A stretch of 64,000 nucleotides of DNA from Candidatus Methylomicrobium oryzae (GTDB lineage: Bacteria > Pseudomonadota > Gammaproteobacteria > Methylococcales > Methylomonadaceae): positions 1-64,000 of the forward strand of contig NZ_JAERVK010000012.1 of assembly GCF_016745425.1 (NCBI RefSeq). Direction: 5' to 3'. Every line of letters begins with the position of its first letter. The stretch's first letter is position 1. Below are positions 7,967-16,182 of this stretch, piece after piece. Below the pieces are notes generated by a model that did no database searches, was not told where the DNA came from, and saw nothing but the letters and a program-made list of their open reading frames with translations. The position numbers were made by a program, and so were the translations under genes.

Positions 7967-9016
7967 TTAATTGAACCAGTGTGCATGCCGAATCCTGAGC
8001 GCAACCCGGTCGCCTTTCGCGAGCTGCAAAGCCTTAAACCGTTCGTTCGGCATTTGCGCATAGACGACCGGGGCCAACTTGCCCTGTTCCCGCACTTCTC
8101 TCGCCAGTTCGACCCGAATCGCCGAGCCCAGATGCTGCCAGTCCTTCAGGGTGAACGGCGAGGAAGACGCATCGGCGTTTTTTTCGATGTCGATGTCGTG
8201 CGGACGCACGTGCGCAGTCAGTGCCTCAGGATCATCCAGAACGATTCCCGCATGCTGCAGCCAGATTTTATCCTCATTGTCGAGATGGAACACATTGGTC
8301 TGACCGACGAATTTCGAGACGAACGCGTTGGCCGGATGGTCGTAGATCTCGCTCGGCGACCCTTGCTGCTCGATCCGTCCATGATTCAGCACCACGACCT
8401 GGCTGGCGACTTCCATCGCTTCTTCCTGGTCGTGCGTGACGAAAATGCTGGTCACGTTCAATTCATGGTGCAGATTGCGGAGCCATTGTCTGAGGTCCTT
8501 GCGCACGCTCGCATCGAGCGCGCCGAACGGTTCGTCGAGCAGCAGCACCGAAGGCTCGACCGCCAGCGCGCGCGCCAGCGCGATTCGCTGCCGTTGGCCG
8601 CCGGAAAGCTGATCCGGATAGCGGTCGTGCAGCCAGTCCAGCTGCACCAATTGCAGCAGCTCGTGCACTTTCCGGCGGATCATCGCTTCGCCGGGACGTT
8701 CTTTGCGCGGCTTGACGCGGAGCCCGAAAGCGATATTGTCAAACACGGTCATGTGCCGGAACAAGGCGTAATGCTGAAACACGAAACCGATGCCGCGATG
8801 GCTCGCATGCTGTTCGGTTTTGTCTTCCCCGCTCAACAGCACGCGCCCCGAATCGGGCTGTTCCAGTCCGGCGATGATGCGCAGCAGCGTGGTCTTGCCG
8901 CAGCCGGACGGACCCAATAAAGCGACCAGCTCACCTTCCGGGATCTCCAGATCGATATGGTCGAGCGCGGCGAAATCGCCGAAGTTTTTACTGATGTTGG
9001 AAAGTAGGATGCTCAT
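7967..9016 (-). CDS. cysA: Sulfate/thiosulfate ABC transporter ATP-binding protein
   Basis: A 349-residue ABC ATPase that powers sulfate import with CysT, CysW and Sbp. Visible motifs are Walker [10 protein letters not shown] (residues 35-43), Q-loop FQHYALF, signature LSGGQRQR, Walker [13 protein letters not shown] and switch THDQEEA. The C-terminal roughly 115 residues are the regulatory TOBE-like domain typical of CysA. Translation is separated from cysW by 115 bases that hold a palindromic element, so it may be less tightly coupled than cysT-cysW. Confidence 0.95.
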   Translation of the reverse strand: MSILLSNISKNFGDFAALDHIDLEIPEGELVALLGPSGCGKTTLLRIIAGLEQPDSGRVLLSGEDKTEQHASHRGIGFVFQHYALFRHMTVFDNIAFGLRVKPRKERPGEAMIRRKVHELLQLVQLDWLHDRYPDQLSGGQRQRIALARALAVEPSVLLLDEPFGALDASVRKDLRQWLRNLHHELNVTSIFVTHDQEEAMEVASQVVVLNHGRIEQQGSPSEIYDHPANAFVSKFVGQTNVFHLDNEDKIWLQHAGIVLDDPEALTAHVRPHDIDIEKNADASSSPFTLKDWQHLGSAIRVELAREVREQGKLAPVVYAQMPNERFKALQLAKGDRVALRIRHAHWFN

Positions 9017-9045
9017 AATACAGATTCAATGTGCAAAGTTAATGC

Positions 9046-9122
9046 GTAGGCTGGGTTGGAGCTTTGCGGAAACCCGGCAACGCGCATCGAAATGCCGGGT
9101 TTCGTTCCTCAACCCAGCCTAC
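9046..9122. repeat. GTAGG...CCTAC palindromic element, family D copy 1
   Basis: Starts GTAGGCTGGGTTGGAGC and ends CTCAACCCAGCCTAC, with an inner hairpin (AACCCGGCA... with TGCCGGGTT). It fills the cysW-cysA gap inside the transport operon, so it may shape mRNA stability there. Confidence 0.8.
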
Positions 9123-9131
9123 CTCTTTTAT

Positions 9132-9989
9132 TTATCGCTTCTTCCATTCCAGAATGCTCTTCAAAATCAGCGTCACGATCGCAAGCCCGGCCAGGATCGA
9201 TGCGCTGGCGAACGCGCCGACGAAATTGTATTCGTTGTAGCTGACCTCGACGTGCAGCGGCAGGGTGTTGGTCAGGCCGCGGATATGGCCGGAAACGACC
9301 GACACCGCGCCGAACTCCCCCATCGCGCGCGCGTTGCAGAGTAAGACGCCGTACAGAAGCCCCCATTTGATATTCGGCAGGGTGATCAGGAAAAAGGTCT
9401 TCCAGCCGCCGGCGCCCAAAGACAGGGCCGCCTCTTCCTCTTCGCTGCCCATTTCCTGCATCAAGGGGATCAACTCGCGCGCCACGAACGGAAAGGTGAT
9501 GAACAGCGTCGCCAGAATGATTCCGGGCACGGCGAAGATAATCTTGATATCGTGCTCCCGCAGCCATTCGCCGAGCCAGCCCTGCGCGCCGAACAGCAGC
9601 ACGAAGATCAGGCCGGAAATGACCGGCGAGACCGAAAACGGCAGATCGATCAAGGTGGTCAACAGGCTTTTGCCCGGAAATTCGAAGCGAGTAATCGCCC
9701 AGGCGGCCGCAATGCCGAATACGGTGTTCAACGGCACCGTCACCAGGGCGGTGAGCAGCGTCAATTGCATTGCCGCTTGCGCGTCGGGTTGCGCCAGCTC
9801 GGCCCCATAGGCCTGCCAGCCTTTCGCAAACGCCTCGACGAGCACGACCGCGAGCGGCAGGCATAAAAACAAAAAGATGAAACCGACCGTCACGGTGATC
9901 AGCCCCCATTTGACCCACGACGGGTCGCCGAGGGAAATCCGGCTCCGCGCGCCCTGTTCGGCCGGTCCGGAATAGGTAATCGCATTCAT
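9132..9989 (-). CDS. cysW: Sulfate ABC transporter permease CysW
   Basis: A 285-residue inner membrane permease with about six transmembrane helices and the binding-protein-dependent transport signature [24 protein letters not shown] (residues about 170-195), which docks onto CysA. It forms the heterodimeric sulfate channel with CysT. AGGAGG precedes the start and only 12 bases separate it from cysT, so the two are co-translated in one operon. Confidence 0.94.
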   Translation of the reverse strand: MNAITYSGPAEQGARSRISLGDPSWVKWGLITVTVGFIFLFLCLPLAVVLVEAFAKGWQAYGAELAQPDAQAAMQLTLLTALVTVPLNTVFGIAAAWAITRFEFPGKSLLTTLIDLPFSVSPVISGLIFVLLFGAQGWLGEWLREHDIKIIFAVPGIILATLFITFPFVARELIPLMQEMGSEEEEAALSLGAGGWKTFFLITLPNIKWGLLYGVLLCNARAMGEFGAVSVVSGHIRGLTNTLPLHVEVSYNEYNFVGAFASASILAGLAIVTLILKSILEWKKR

Positions 9990-10001
9990 TGCATGATCCT
10001 C

Positions 10002-10829
10002 CTAAAGTTGACCCGAGCGCTTTCGCACCCAGTATTGCAGCAGATTGATCACGAACAGCAGCAAAAACGAAACCACCAGCAAGGTCAGCGCAATCGCGGT
10101 CGCGCCGGCGTATTCGTATTGCTCCAGCTTGGTGATGATCATCAGCGGCACGATTTCGGAAACATACGGCAGATTGCCGGCGATAAAAATCACCGAACCG
10201 TACTCGCCGATCCCGCGCGCGAATGACAGCGCAAAACCAGTCAAGAGGGCCGGAAACACGTTCGGGAAAATCACTTTTAAAAACACCTGCAGACGGGTCG
10301 CGCCGAGCGTCGAAGCGGCTTCTTCCATTGTCGCATCGAACTCCTGCAAGACCGGCTGCACGGTCCGCACCACGAACGGCAGCGCAATGAAGATCAGCGC
10401 GATCACGATCCCGGTTGGCGTATAAGCGACCTTGATGCCGAACGCCTGCGAAAGCAATTTGCCGAGAAAGCCGCCGGGCTGGTAGATCGTCGCCAACACG
10501 ATGCCGGCCACCGCGGTCGGCAGCGCGAAAGGCAGATCGATCAGCGCATCGAGCACGCGCTTGCCCGGAAACGGATAGCGGACGAAAGTCCAGGCGATAA
10601 TGAAGCCGAACAAACTGGCAATGGCCGCAGCGATCAGCGAGGCCGCGAAACTGACTCGAAAAGAGGCCAGCACCCGCTTGTTGGTGATGACGGCGAGATA
10701 TTCATCCCAGCTGAGCAAGAGGCTTTTAGCAATTAACGTGCTGAGCGGAATCAGCACGATCAGCCCCAGATAGAACAGGGTAAAGCCGAGGGCCGGGCGC
10801 TTACCCGGCATGATGTGACTCTGTCTCAT
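10002..10829 (-). CDS. cysT: Sulfate ABC transporter permease CysT (CysU)
   Basis: A 275-residue permease with about six helices and the EAA-type loop MEEAASTLGATRLQVFLKVIFPN near residue 165. The segment LPFVVRTVQPVLQEFDA is typical of CysT/CysU. It partners CysW and is the first of the three transporter genes after sbp. The 350 bases upstream hold a palindromic repeat, so expression depends on readthrough from sbp or on a promoter not clearly visible. Confidence 0.94.
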   Translation of the reverse strand: MRQSHIMPGKRPALGFTLFYLGLIVLIPLSTLIAKSLLLSWDEYLAVITNKRVLASFRVSFAASLIAAAIASLFGFIIAWTFVRYPFPGKRVLDALIDLPFALPTAVAGIVLATIYQPGGFLGKLLSQAFGIKVAYTPTGIVIALIFIALPFVVRTVQPVLQEFDATMEEAASTLGATRLQVFLKVIFPNVFPALLTGFALSFARGIGEYGSVIFIAGNLPYVSEIVPLMIITKLEQYEYAGATAIALTLLVVSFLLLFVINLLQYWVRKRSGQL

Positions 10830-11179
10830 GAATTTTACGCTTTGGTGGTGGTGAGCATAAATCGGTCTTCTCTGGAAGCCGTTACGGCCCCATAGGGTAC
10901 GCTCGATTGCAAGGATGCAGGAGCAATTGCCACGTGCGTACCGTTTAAAAATTCAAGTCTGTAGCAAAGCCGGTACGCGCAGCGTACCCTACAAAAAAAA
11001 GCGTTGAATGCGTCCGTCCCTCGACTACCCAACGCCAACCATGGGAGGCATTCACCATGGGATGACCCGATCGATGGCTCCGCACCGATCGTTGAGGAGG
11101 TTCTTCCTTGCCGGAATCGATATTTTCAAAACCGCTCGGCTCGTTCAGCTTAATCCTGCGTACAGGCCGAACGCATTAT
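10830..11179. other. sbp-cysT intergenic region with repeat
   Basis: 350 bases without a credible gene. About 100 bases are a family A palindromic element. No strong promoter or terminator was found, which leaves open whether cysT is co-transcribed with sbp. Confidence 0.5.
10893..10992. repeat. Palindromic element, family A copy 2
   Basis: Outer inverted ends TAGGGTACGC and GCGTACCCTAC, with a second internal hairpin (CGATTGC/GCAATTG) inserted in the left unit. Same family as 7888, 19436 and 29420, with a longer centre. Confidence 0.75.
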
Positions 11180-12184
11180 TTACTGTTCGTAAATCTGGTC
11201 GAATATGGCGTTGTCGTCAAAATGATCTTCCTGCACCTCGTCCCAACTGCCGAACACGTCGTTCACCTTGAACAGATCCAGTTTCGGAAACCGCGCGACA
11301 TCGGCCGGATCGGCATATTTCGGCTCGCTCGGCCGGTAAAAATGTTTGGCTGCCAGTTTCTGTCCGGTCGGCGAATAGAGGAATTGCAGATAGGCTTCCG
11401 CCAGATCGCGCGTCTTGTGCTTATCGACAATCTCGTCGACGATCGTAACCGGCGTTTCGGCCAAAATGCTGCTCGGCGGCACTACGATGTCGACCTTACC
11501 TTCGCCGAGTTCTTTGATCGCCAGATACGCCTCGTTTTCCCAGGTCAGGAGCACGTCGCCGATTTCCCGCTGCAGAAAGGTCGTGGTCGCGCCTCTTGCG
11601 CCCGAATCGAGTACCGGTACGTTCTTGTACAGCTTCTTCACGAAGTCTTTCGCCGCGTCCTTGCCGCCGTATTTCTTTTCGGCGAACGCCCAGGCCGCCA
11701 GATAGTTGTAACGCGCGCCGCCCGAGGTTTTCGGATTCGGGGTCACGACCGAAACGCCGTCCTTGACCAGATCGTCCCAGTTTTTGATGCCTTTCGGGTT
11801 GCCCTTGCGCACCAGGAATACGATCGTCGAGGTGTAAGGGATGTTCTTGTTGGGCAGGCGCGACTGCCAGTCCTTGGGCAGCAGGCTGGTTCTGCGGGCA
11901 ATGTTGTCGATGTCGTAGGTGATCGCCAGCGTCAGCACGTCGGCCTCGAGACCGTCGATCACGGCCCGGGCCTGCTTGCCCGCGCCGCCGTGCGACTGCT
12001 TGATGTCGACCGTTTCGCCGGTTTTTTCGCGCCAGTATTTGACGAATTCCTGGTTGAAGTCCTGGTACAGCTCGCGGGTCGGGTCGTAAGAGACATTCAG
12101 CAGGCTCCGGTTCGCGAACGCGTTGCCGCCGAGCAGCAAGGCCGCCGCCAGCAGGCCTGTTTTCAATACGTTTCTGGTGTTCAT
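11180..12184 (-). CDS. sbp: Periplasmic sulfate-binding protein
   Basis: A 334-residue solute-binding protein that delivers sulfate to CysTWA. Residues 1-24 are a Sec signal peptide (cleaved near NAFA). The mature protein begins with the family motif [17 protein letters not shown] and contains [20 protein letters not shown], where the ligand loop lies, and [18 protein letters not shown]. Sbp and CysP cannot be separated with certainty from sequence alone, and Sbp is the closer impression. A promoter with a poor -35 and a shared upstream box lies before it, consistent with activator control by CysB. Confidence 0.93.
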   Translation of the reverse strand: MNTRNVLKTGLLAAALLLGGNAFANRSLLNVSYDPTRELYQDFNQEFVKYWREKTGETVDIKQSHGGAGKQARAVIDGLEADVLTLAITYDIDNIARRTSLLPKDWQSRLPNKNIPYTSTIVFLVRKGNPKGIKNWDDLVKDGVSVVTPNPKTSGGARYNYLAAWAFAEKKYGGKDAAKDFVKKLYKNVPVLDSGARGATTTFLQREIGDVLLTWENEAYLAIKELGEGKVDIVVPPSSILAETPVTIVDEIVDKHKTRDLAEAYLQFLYSPTGQKLAAKHFYRPSEPKYADPADVARFPKLDLFKVNDVFGSWDEVQEDHFDDNAIFDQIYEQ

Positions 12185-12225
12185 CGGTTCACTCGCACAA
12201 TAAAGGAATAAAAATATCTGGCACT

Positions 12226-12261
12226 ATCATAGGGTTTACCGTTTTGAATAAAAAACGATAT
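12226..12261 (-). promoter_or_regulatory. sbp promoter with ATATCGTTTTTT box (candidate CysB site)
   Basis: Minus-strand -10 TATGAT (12231-12226, five of six consensus), 17-base spacer, and non-consensus -35 TTTTTA (12254-12249). The box ATATCGTTTTTT (12261-12250) overlaps this -35. The yezD promoter has the same arrangement, base for base. A weak -35 covered by a conserved box is what an activator-dependent promoter looks like. Confidence 0.6.
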
Positions 12262-12273
12262 ATTCCGAATTTA

Positions 12274-12292
12274 TTATCTGATTTTCAGATAA
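12274..12292. promoter_or_regulatory. Palindrome upstream of the sbp promoter
   Basis: Perfect inverted repeat TTATCTGA-TTT-TCAGATAA, about 20 bases upstream of the sbp -35 box and 12 bases after the porin stop codon. It may be an operator half-site pair or the porin mRNA end. No T-run follows on the minus strand, so an ordinary intrinsic terminator is less likely. Confidence 0.4.
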
Positions 12293-12303
12293 CCGCCCTC
12301 TTT

Positions 12304-13920
12304 TCACTTGAACGCATTCAGGGTGAGTTCCAGGTAGAAAAAGTCGGTATCTTTTTCAAACATGCCCGGAATGTTTCCGTTCGAGGCCACCATTCGGTTC
12401 CGGACGAAATCGCCGGTCGTAAAGTGCGAATAGCCGACCGTAGTCTTAACGTGCTTGATCGGGTCGTAGCGCAAGCGGATATCGAACGAATTACCCAGGT
12501 AATCGCCGCTTTTTCCAGTTCTATCGCGGTTGAAATCATTCGCATCCGGAACGCTGAACAGATTGTTGAAGCGGTCCTTGTCGCTGGCCAGCCAATACAG
12601 GCCGAATCCGGTATCGATGCTCAGATCTTTGCGCGGCTGAAACTCCAGTCTGATTTTTGGTGCGCTGATGTTTTCCATTACAACGTAATCGTCCGCGCTC
12701 CAGGGCCTGGCAAAACCGAAAAACCGCTCGAACCGGTTGTTTTTGTTGTCGTTCGGATTTTTGTCGCCGCTCGCGTAACCGTACTGCGCGCTGATCCGGG
12801 GCTTCCAGGGATGGTCGAAGGTATAGCCCGCCTCGAAAGTAAAACCGAAAGCATCCTGTTGCAGCGCCTTTCCGGTATTTCTGTCGTTGCTGCGGCCGAA
12901 CTGATACATCGCGTCCATGTCCCAGTTAAAGCCGGTGCCCGGAATAAAGCCGTAGGCACGCAGGGCGGGCGCGATAATATCCCGATTGTCCAGATCGCCG
13001 GGATTTTGGGTGGCCGATTTTCTTAAGCCCAAATAATAAGGTTCCAGCGTGACCCATTTGCTCCATTTGCGCCAATGCCCGATCGCTCCGTAAAACCATT
13101 GCTGCTCGATCGGCTTGTCAGTGTTGTACTTGAGGCGGTCCAAAGGCTGCAACGCCAGTCCGTCGATGCTCCAGTCGTTTTTATCCTGACCCAGTGCGAC
13201 CTGGAACCCCTGAAAGGTGTTGGTCGTGTTGCGCCATTCGTTGCTCGCGATCAGGCGGCGATCGAGAAATTCGAAATTGAAGCGTCCCGCTTTGATGCTG
13301 AGCGGCCGGTTCTGGCCTAAGTCGTCTTTGCCCAGCGCGTCCTTGAAAAACAATTCGCCGTAAGCCTGAATGAACTCGAATTCGTTCACATCCCGGTTAT
13401 CTTCCGTAAAGCGGCTGTTGTAGCGGCGGGAATCCTGAACTTCGACCGCAAAACGGAACGGATCCAGGATATCCTTAAGCCCCAGATAGGCACGCGTTTT
13501 CAACAGCACCGGCTCGTCGACGCCGCCGGCGTAGGCGCGTTTGGCCGCGGGGCCCGCATTCGGCAGCGGATTGCTGCGGCGGATATCGTCGTCGCGATGC
13601 TCGTAGCGCGTCCTGTTTTCCAGACCGACATCCAGCCAGGTAATGTCCCGGAACGCTTTAATGCCGGTTTTGCTCAGATTGACCGTGTAAGGCGGCGGCT
13701 GCGTGAGACGTTTGGTACCGTAAGTGCCGGGCTCCTTATAATAGCCATCCCGCTGAGCGGCTTCCTCGGCAATTTCCTTTTTGACTTCTTTTTTTCTGGC
13801 TTCGATCTTCGCTTTCATTTCGGCATCAGGCTCGCCGGCCGCAAAAGCGGACGGCGAACCGGCGATCCCAACCAAACCGTTGACGGCTGCGGTTAATAAT
13901 AGAAATTTTCTCGTTCTCAT
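12304..13920 (-). CDS. Outer membrane channel, alginate-export (AlgE-like) family
   Basis: A 538-residue outer membrane beta-barrel. The start MRTRKFLLLT at 13920 gives a clear signal peptide cleaved near SAFA. An in-frame upstream ATG would add 17 residues before the signal and is rejected. A charged helical stretch (EMKAKIEARKKEVKKEIAEE) follows the signal. The remainder is alternating beta strands with the Alginate_exp family look (ENRTRYEHRDDD, GRFNFEFLDRRLIASNEWRN, LRYDPIKHVKTTVGYSHF), ending in a short hydrophobic strand LELTLNAFK. The name reflects family, not substrate. Placement between yezD and sbp suggests a channel for sulfate or organosulfur compounds, which is an inference. Confidence 0.85.
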   Translation of the reverse strand: MRTRKFLLLTAAVNGLVGIAGSPSAFAAGEPDAEMKAKIEARKKEVKKEIAEEAAQRDGYYKEPGTYGTKRLTQPPPYTVNLSKTGIKAFRDITWLDVGLENRTRYEHRDDDIRRSNPLPNAGPAAKRAYAGGVDEPVLLKTRAYLGLKDILDPFRFAVEVQDSRRYNSRFTEDNRDVNEFEFIQAYGELFFKDALGKDDLGQNRPLSIKAGRFNFEFLDRRLIASNEWRNTTNTFQGFQVALGQDKNDWSIDGLALQPLDRLKYNTDKPIEQQWFYGAIGHWRKWSKWVTLEPYYLGLRKSATQNPGDLDNRDIIAPALRAYGFIPGTGFNWDMDAMYQFGRSNDRNTGKALQQDAFGFTFEAGYTFDHPWKPRISAQYGYASGDKNPNDNKNNRFERFFGFARPWSADDYVVMENISAPKIRLEFQPRKDLSIDTGFGLYWLASDKDRFNNLFSVPDANDFNRDRTGKSGDYLGNSFDIRLRYDPIKHVKTTVGYSHFTTGDFVRNRMVASNGNIPGMFEKDTDFFYLELTLNAFK

Positions 13921-14017
13921 ACTTTTCTCGGGGGAACAGCCTGCTCCGGTCATCCGGTCGATTGCTGTCAAAAAAAATTGCTCTCTATCCTCGGTGTTCC
14001 GCTGGATTTCGGCTGCA

Positions 14018-14194
14018 CTATTTACGGGAAAGGTCGGGCCTCAGTTTTTCTTTGCGCTCGATCTGCACGACCTTGCCTTCGTGCACGATGATTTCGAGAG
14101 AGCCGAAACGGATGCCTTCCAGCATTTGGCTGATCTGGTGCATGATTTCAAGGTGCTGATTCTTGGTCGGACTGGGTTCAACGTGATTGGCCAT
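14018..14194 (-). CDS. YezD-like small protein (DUF2292)
   Basis: A 58-residue protein. The C-terminal half MLEGIRFGSLEIIVHEGKVVQIERKEKLR matches the DUF2292/YezD pattern. Small proteins of this family are repeatedly found with sulfur assimilation genes, but their activity is not known. The start at 14194 has GGAG at good spacing. The longer in-frame reading from 14335 runs through the promoter region and is rejected. It is first in the leftward sulfur block and likely shares a transcript with the outer membrane channel 97 bases downstream. Confidence 0.8.
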   Translation of the reverse strand: MANHVEPSPTKNQHLEIMHQISQMLEGIRFGSLEIIVHEGKVVQIERKEKLRPDLSRK

Positions 14195-14229
14195 GCCGGT
14201 ACTCCATACAAAAAGTCTTGTTGGAGCGA

Positions 14230-14265
14230 ATTTTAAATAGCTGATTGAATTTGAAAAAACGATAT
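14230..14265 (-). promoter_or_regulatory. yezD promoter with ATATCGTTTTTT box (candidate CysB site)
   Basis: Minus-strand -10 TAAAAT (14235-14230), 17-base spacer, weak -35 TTTTTC (14258-14253), with the box ATATCGTTTTTT (14265-14254) overlapping the -35 in the same register as at sbp. The -10 is 36 bases from the yezD ATG. Confidence 0.6.
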
Positions 14266-14443
14266 TATTCGATTTGAATATCTGTTTTTTTGAAAGCGGC
14301 GAAATTATTTGTGCTAGCAAGCCAGCATGGCGCACGGCAAAAAACCGATCCGTTACCCCTGCTTCTGTCTGCCGAAAGATCCCCTCCCCGACACATCGCC
14401 CAGGGAGGCAAAACGCAATTTTTCCCGGCTATTTCTATCCCCG

Positions 14444-14458
14444 TTAACATGATGTTAA
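14444..14458. promoter_or_regulatory. Palindrome upstream of the BON lipoprotein pair
   Basis: Perfect inverted repeat TTAACAT-G-ATGTTAA, about 75 bases before the first BON lipoprotein gene. It may be a dimeric regulator site. Nothing else is recognised between the yezD promoter and this point. Confidence 0.35.
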
Positions 14459-14533
14459 TATAACCGTGTCAGACTTACTTTTCTTGGTTCTTCAGGATAT
14501 TACTTTTAACTCTTCATGTGGTTTGGAAATATC

Positions 14534-14848
14534 ATGAAAAAATTCGATTCGGCCAGCGTTGTTTTGCTCGGGTTAGCGGTCGTTCTGGCTCTCCCCGGTT
14601 GCGCGGGCAGCCGATGGCATGAGAGCACGGGAGAGCATTTCGACGATGTCCTGTTGACCGCCAGGGTCAAGACCTCGATTCTCGGCGATGCCGGGGTTAA
14701 ATTTCTGCAGATCCATGTCGAGACCTTCAAAGGCATCGTCCAGTTGAGCGGCTTTGTCGATTCGGAGGCTGCCGCCGAGCGGGCCATCTATCTGGCGCGG
14801 ACCGTCAGCGGCGTCAAGCAGGTCAACAACAGTTTGATCGTCAAGTAA
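14534..14848 (+). CDS. BON-domain lipoprotein, copy 1
   Basis: A 104-residue envelope lipoprotein. The start MKKF at 14534 gives a signal peptide with lipobox ALPGC. Residues about 40-104 form one BON domain (VKTSILGD...VETFKGIVQLSGFVDS...VKQVNNSLIVK), a small fold in osmotic-shock and outer membrane maintenance proteins such as OsmY. Very similar to the next gene, indicating a tandem duplication. A start six codons upstream is possible but would lengthen the signal without benefit. Confidence 0.88.
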   Translation: MKKFDSASVVLLGLAVVLALPGCAGSRWHESTGEHFDDVLLTARVKTSILGDAGVKFLQIHVETFKGIVQLSGFVDSEAAAERAIYLARTVSGVKQVNNSLIVK

Positions 14849-14909
14849 ACCGGATTCTTGACGCGCATCCGCGCCACTACCCATCCATTTTTTACCTCAC
14901 GAAAACATC

Positions 14910-15224
14910 ATGAAAAAATTCAGCTCATTCCTGCGTTTTTTATTGGCCTTGCTAATCATCGCCTCGCTGGCCGGGTGCGCGAGCAGCAAACGCTATGAAA
15001 GCACGGGCGAATATATCGACGATTCGGTATTGACCACCAAGGTCAAGGCCTCGATCCTCGGCGACTCCAAGCTCAAAGTGTTGCAGATCGACGTGGAAAC
15101 CTTCAAAGGCATCGTCCAGTTGAGCGGGTTCGTCGACTCCCAGGCTGCCGCCGACCGGGCCGTGGAGTTGGCGCGTAAAGTTAGAGGCGTCAAGCAGGTC
15201 AACAACAGCCTGATCGTGAAATAA
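14910..15224 (+). CDS. BON-domain lipoprotein, copy 2
   Basis: Same length and layout as the preceding gene: signal peptide with lipobox SLAGC, then one BON domain. The block from HVETFKGIVQLSGFVDS (DVETF here) to KQVNNSLIVK is almost identical in both. The two copies are 61 bases apart and likely share a transcript ending at the terminator after 15224. Confidence 0.88.
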   Translation: MKKFSSFLRFLLALLIIASLAGCASSKRYESTGEYIDDSVLTTKVKASILGDSKLKVLQIDVETFKGIVQLSGFVDSQAAADRAVELARKVRGVKQVNNSLIVK

Positions 15225-15226
15225 AA

Positions 15227-15260
15227 AAGCCCTGCCAGGCTTTAAAACCGGGCAGGGCTT
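15227..15260. terminator. Bidirectional terminator between BON lipoprotein and rdgB
   Basis: Stem AAGCCCTGCC/GGCAGGGCTT (15227-15236 with 15251-15260). For the leftward rdgB transcript it is followed by six T (plus-strand A run at 15223-15228). For the rightward transcript the tail is only TTCT. It serves two convergent genes. Confidence 0.85.
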
Positions 15261-15288
15261 CTAAGCTTGCGAAACGCTACGGGCTTTG

Positions 15289-15900
15289 CTATTCCTGCTC
15301 GCGCGCCTTCAGCATCGCGGTCAGGCTGCGCAGCGCCTGTCCCCGGTGGCTCAGCGCATTCTTGACTTCCGGAGCCAATTCGGCGGATGCGCAATCGAGC
15401 GTCGGCACCCCGAAGACCGGATCGTAACCGAATCCGTTGCTGCCTGCCGGCCGGGTCAGAATCCTGCCTTCCCAGACGCCCTGCGCGATCAACGGCATGG
15501 GGTCGGCCGCATGCTGCATGAAGACCAGCACGCAAATGAAGCGCGCGCTGCGCTCCGCTTCCGGTACGCCGTCGAGCTCCCTGAGCAGTTTTTGCAGATT
15601 GTCCAGGTCGTTGCTTCCAGGTCCCGCATAGCGCGCGGAATAGACGCCCGGAGCGCCGTCCAGCGCATCGACGACCAACCCCGAATCGTCCGCAATCGCG
15701 GGCAACCCGCTGTGCAGGGCCGCATGCCGGGCCTTGATGATTGCGTTTTCGACGAAAGTGGTGCCGGTTTCTTCCGCGTCGCCGATCGAGAAGTCGGATT
15801 GCGGCACGATCGGATGATCGGCCAGCATGGCCTGGATCTCACGAATTTTTCCCGGATTGCCGCTGGCGAGTACGATTTTTTGGTGTTTTGTGAAGAGCAT
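15289..15900 (-). CDS. rdgB: Non-canonical purine NTP pyrophosphatase RdgB/HAM1
   Basis: A 203-residue Ham1 family enzyme that hydrolyses dITP, ITP and XTP to monophosphates and so keeps inosine and xanthosine out of DNA and RNA. Diagnostic motifs are VLASGNPGKIREI at the N-terminus, TFVENAIIKARHAA, ADDSGLVVDALDGAPGVYSARYAG and the C-terminal ALSHRGQALRSL. Length is typical. Confidence 0.95.
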   Translation of the reverse strand: MLFTKHQKIVLASGNPGKIREIQAMLADHPIVPQSDFSIGDAEETGTTFVENAIIKARHAALHSGLPAIADDSGLVVDALDGAPGVYSARYAGPGSNDLDNLQKLLRELDGVPEAERSARFICVLVFMQHAADPMPLIAQGVWEGRILTRPAGSNGFGYDPVFGVPTLDCASAELAPEVKNALSHRGQALRSLTAMLKAREQE

Positions 15901-15978
15901 GACTCAGGAGAAAGGCGAAAATTGTTGCTTTTTACGAAAGGTGGGTGCAGCCAATGTCCCTAGGTTAAGGTATTTTGT

Positions 15979-16060
15979 GGCCGGATAAGCGAAGCGCACT
16001 TGTGCCCTCTGGGGGTATCCGGCATCGGCGTGGAGGATGCGCTTCGCTTATCCACCCTAC
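15979..16060. repeat. Palindromic element, family B copy 1
   Basis: Outer inverted arms GGATAAGCGAAGCGC and GCGCTTCGCTTATCC followed by ACCCTAC. The centre differs from the second copy at 48545. It lies between rph and rdgB. The rest of this gap (15901-16182) holds nothing else recognisable. Confidence 0.75.
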
Positions 16061-16182
16061 GGCCCATTAACTTAACGGCATTGGATTTACACCCAACATC
16101 CCCCAGGTTTTGGCAATGCTGCTGCGAATACAATCCGGAAAAGAAACAGTCGGCATGGGTCTCTCTCAGACCTTGAACCTTA

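Noticed and set aside
10835-11038. 67-codon leftward frame before cysT
   Set aside because: Built from the palindromic element and lacks a ribosome site.
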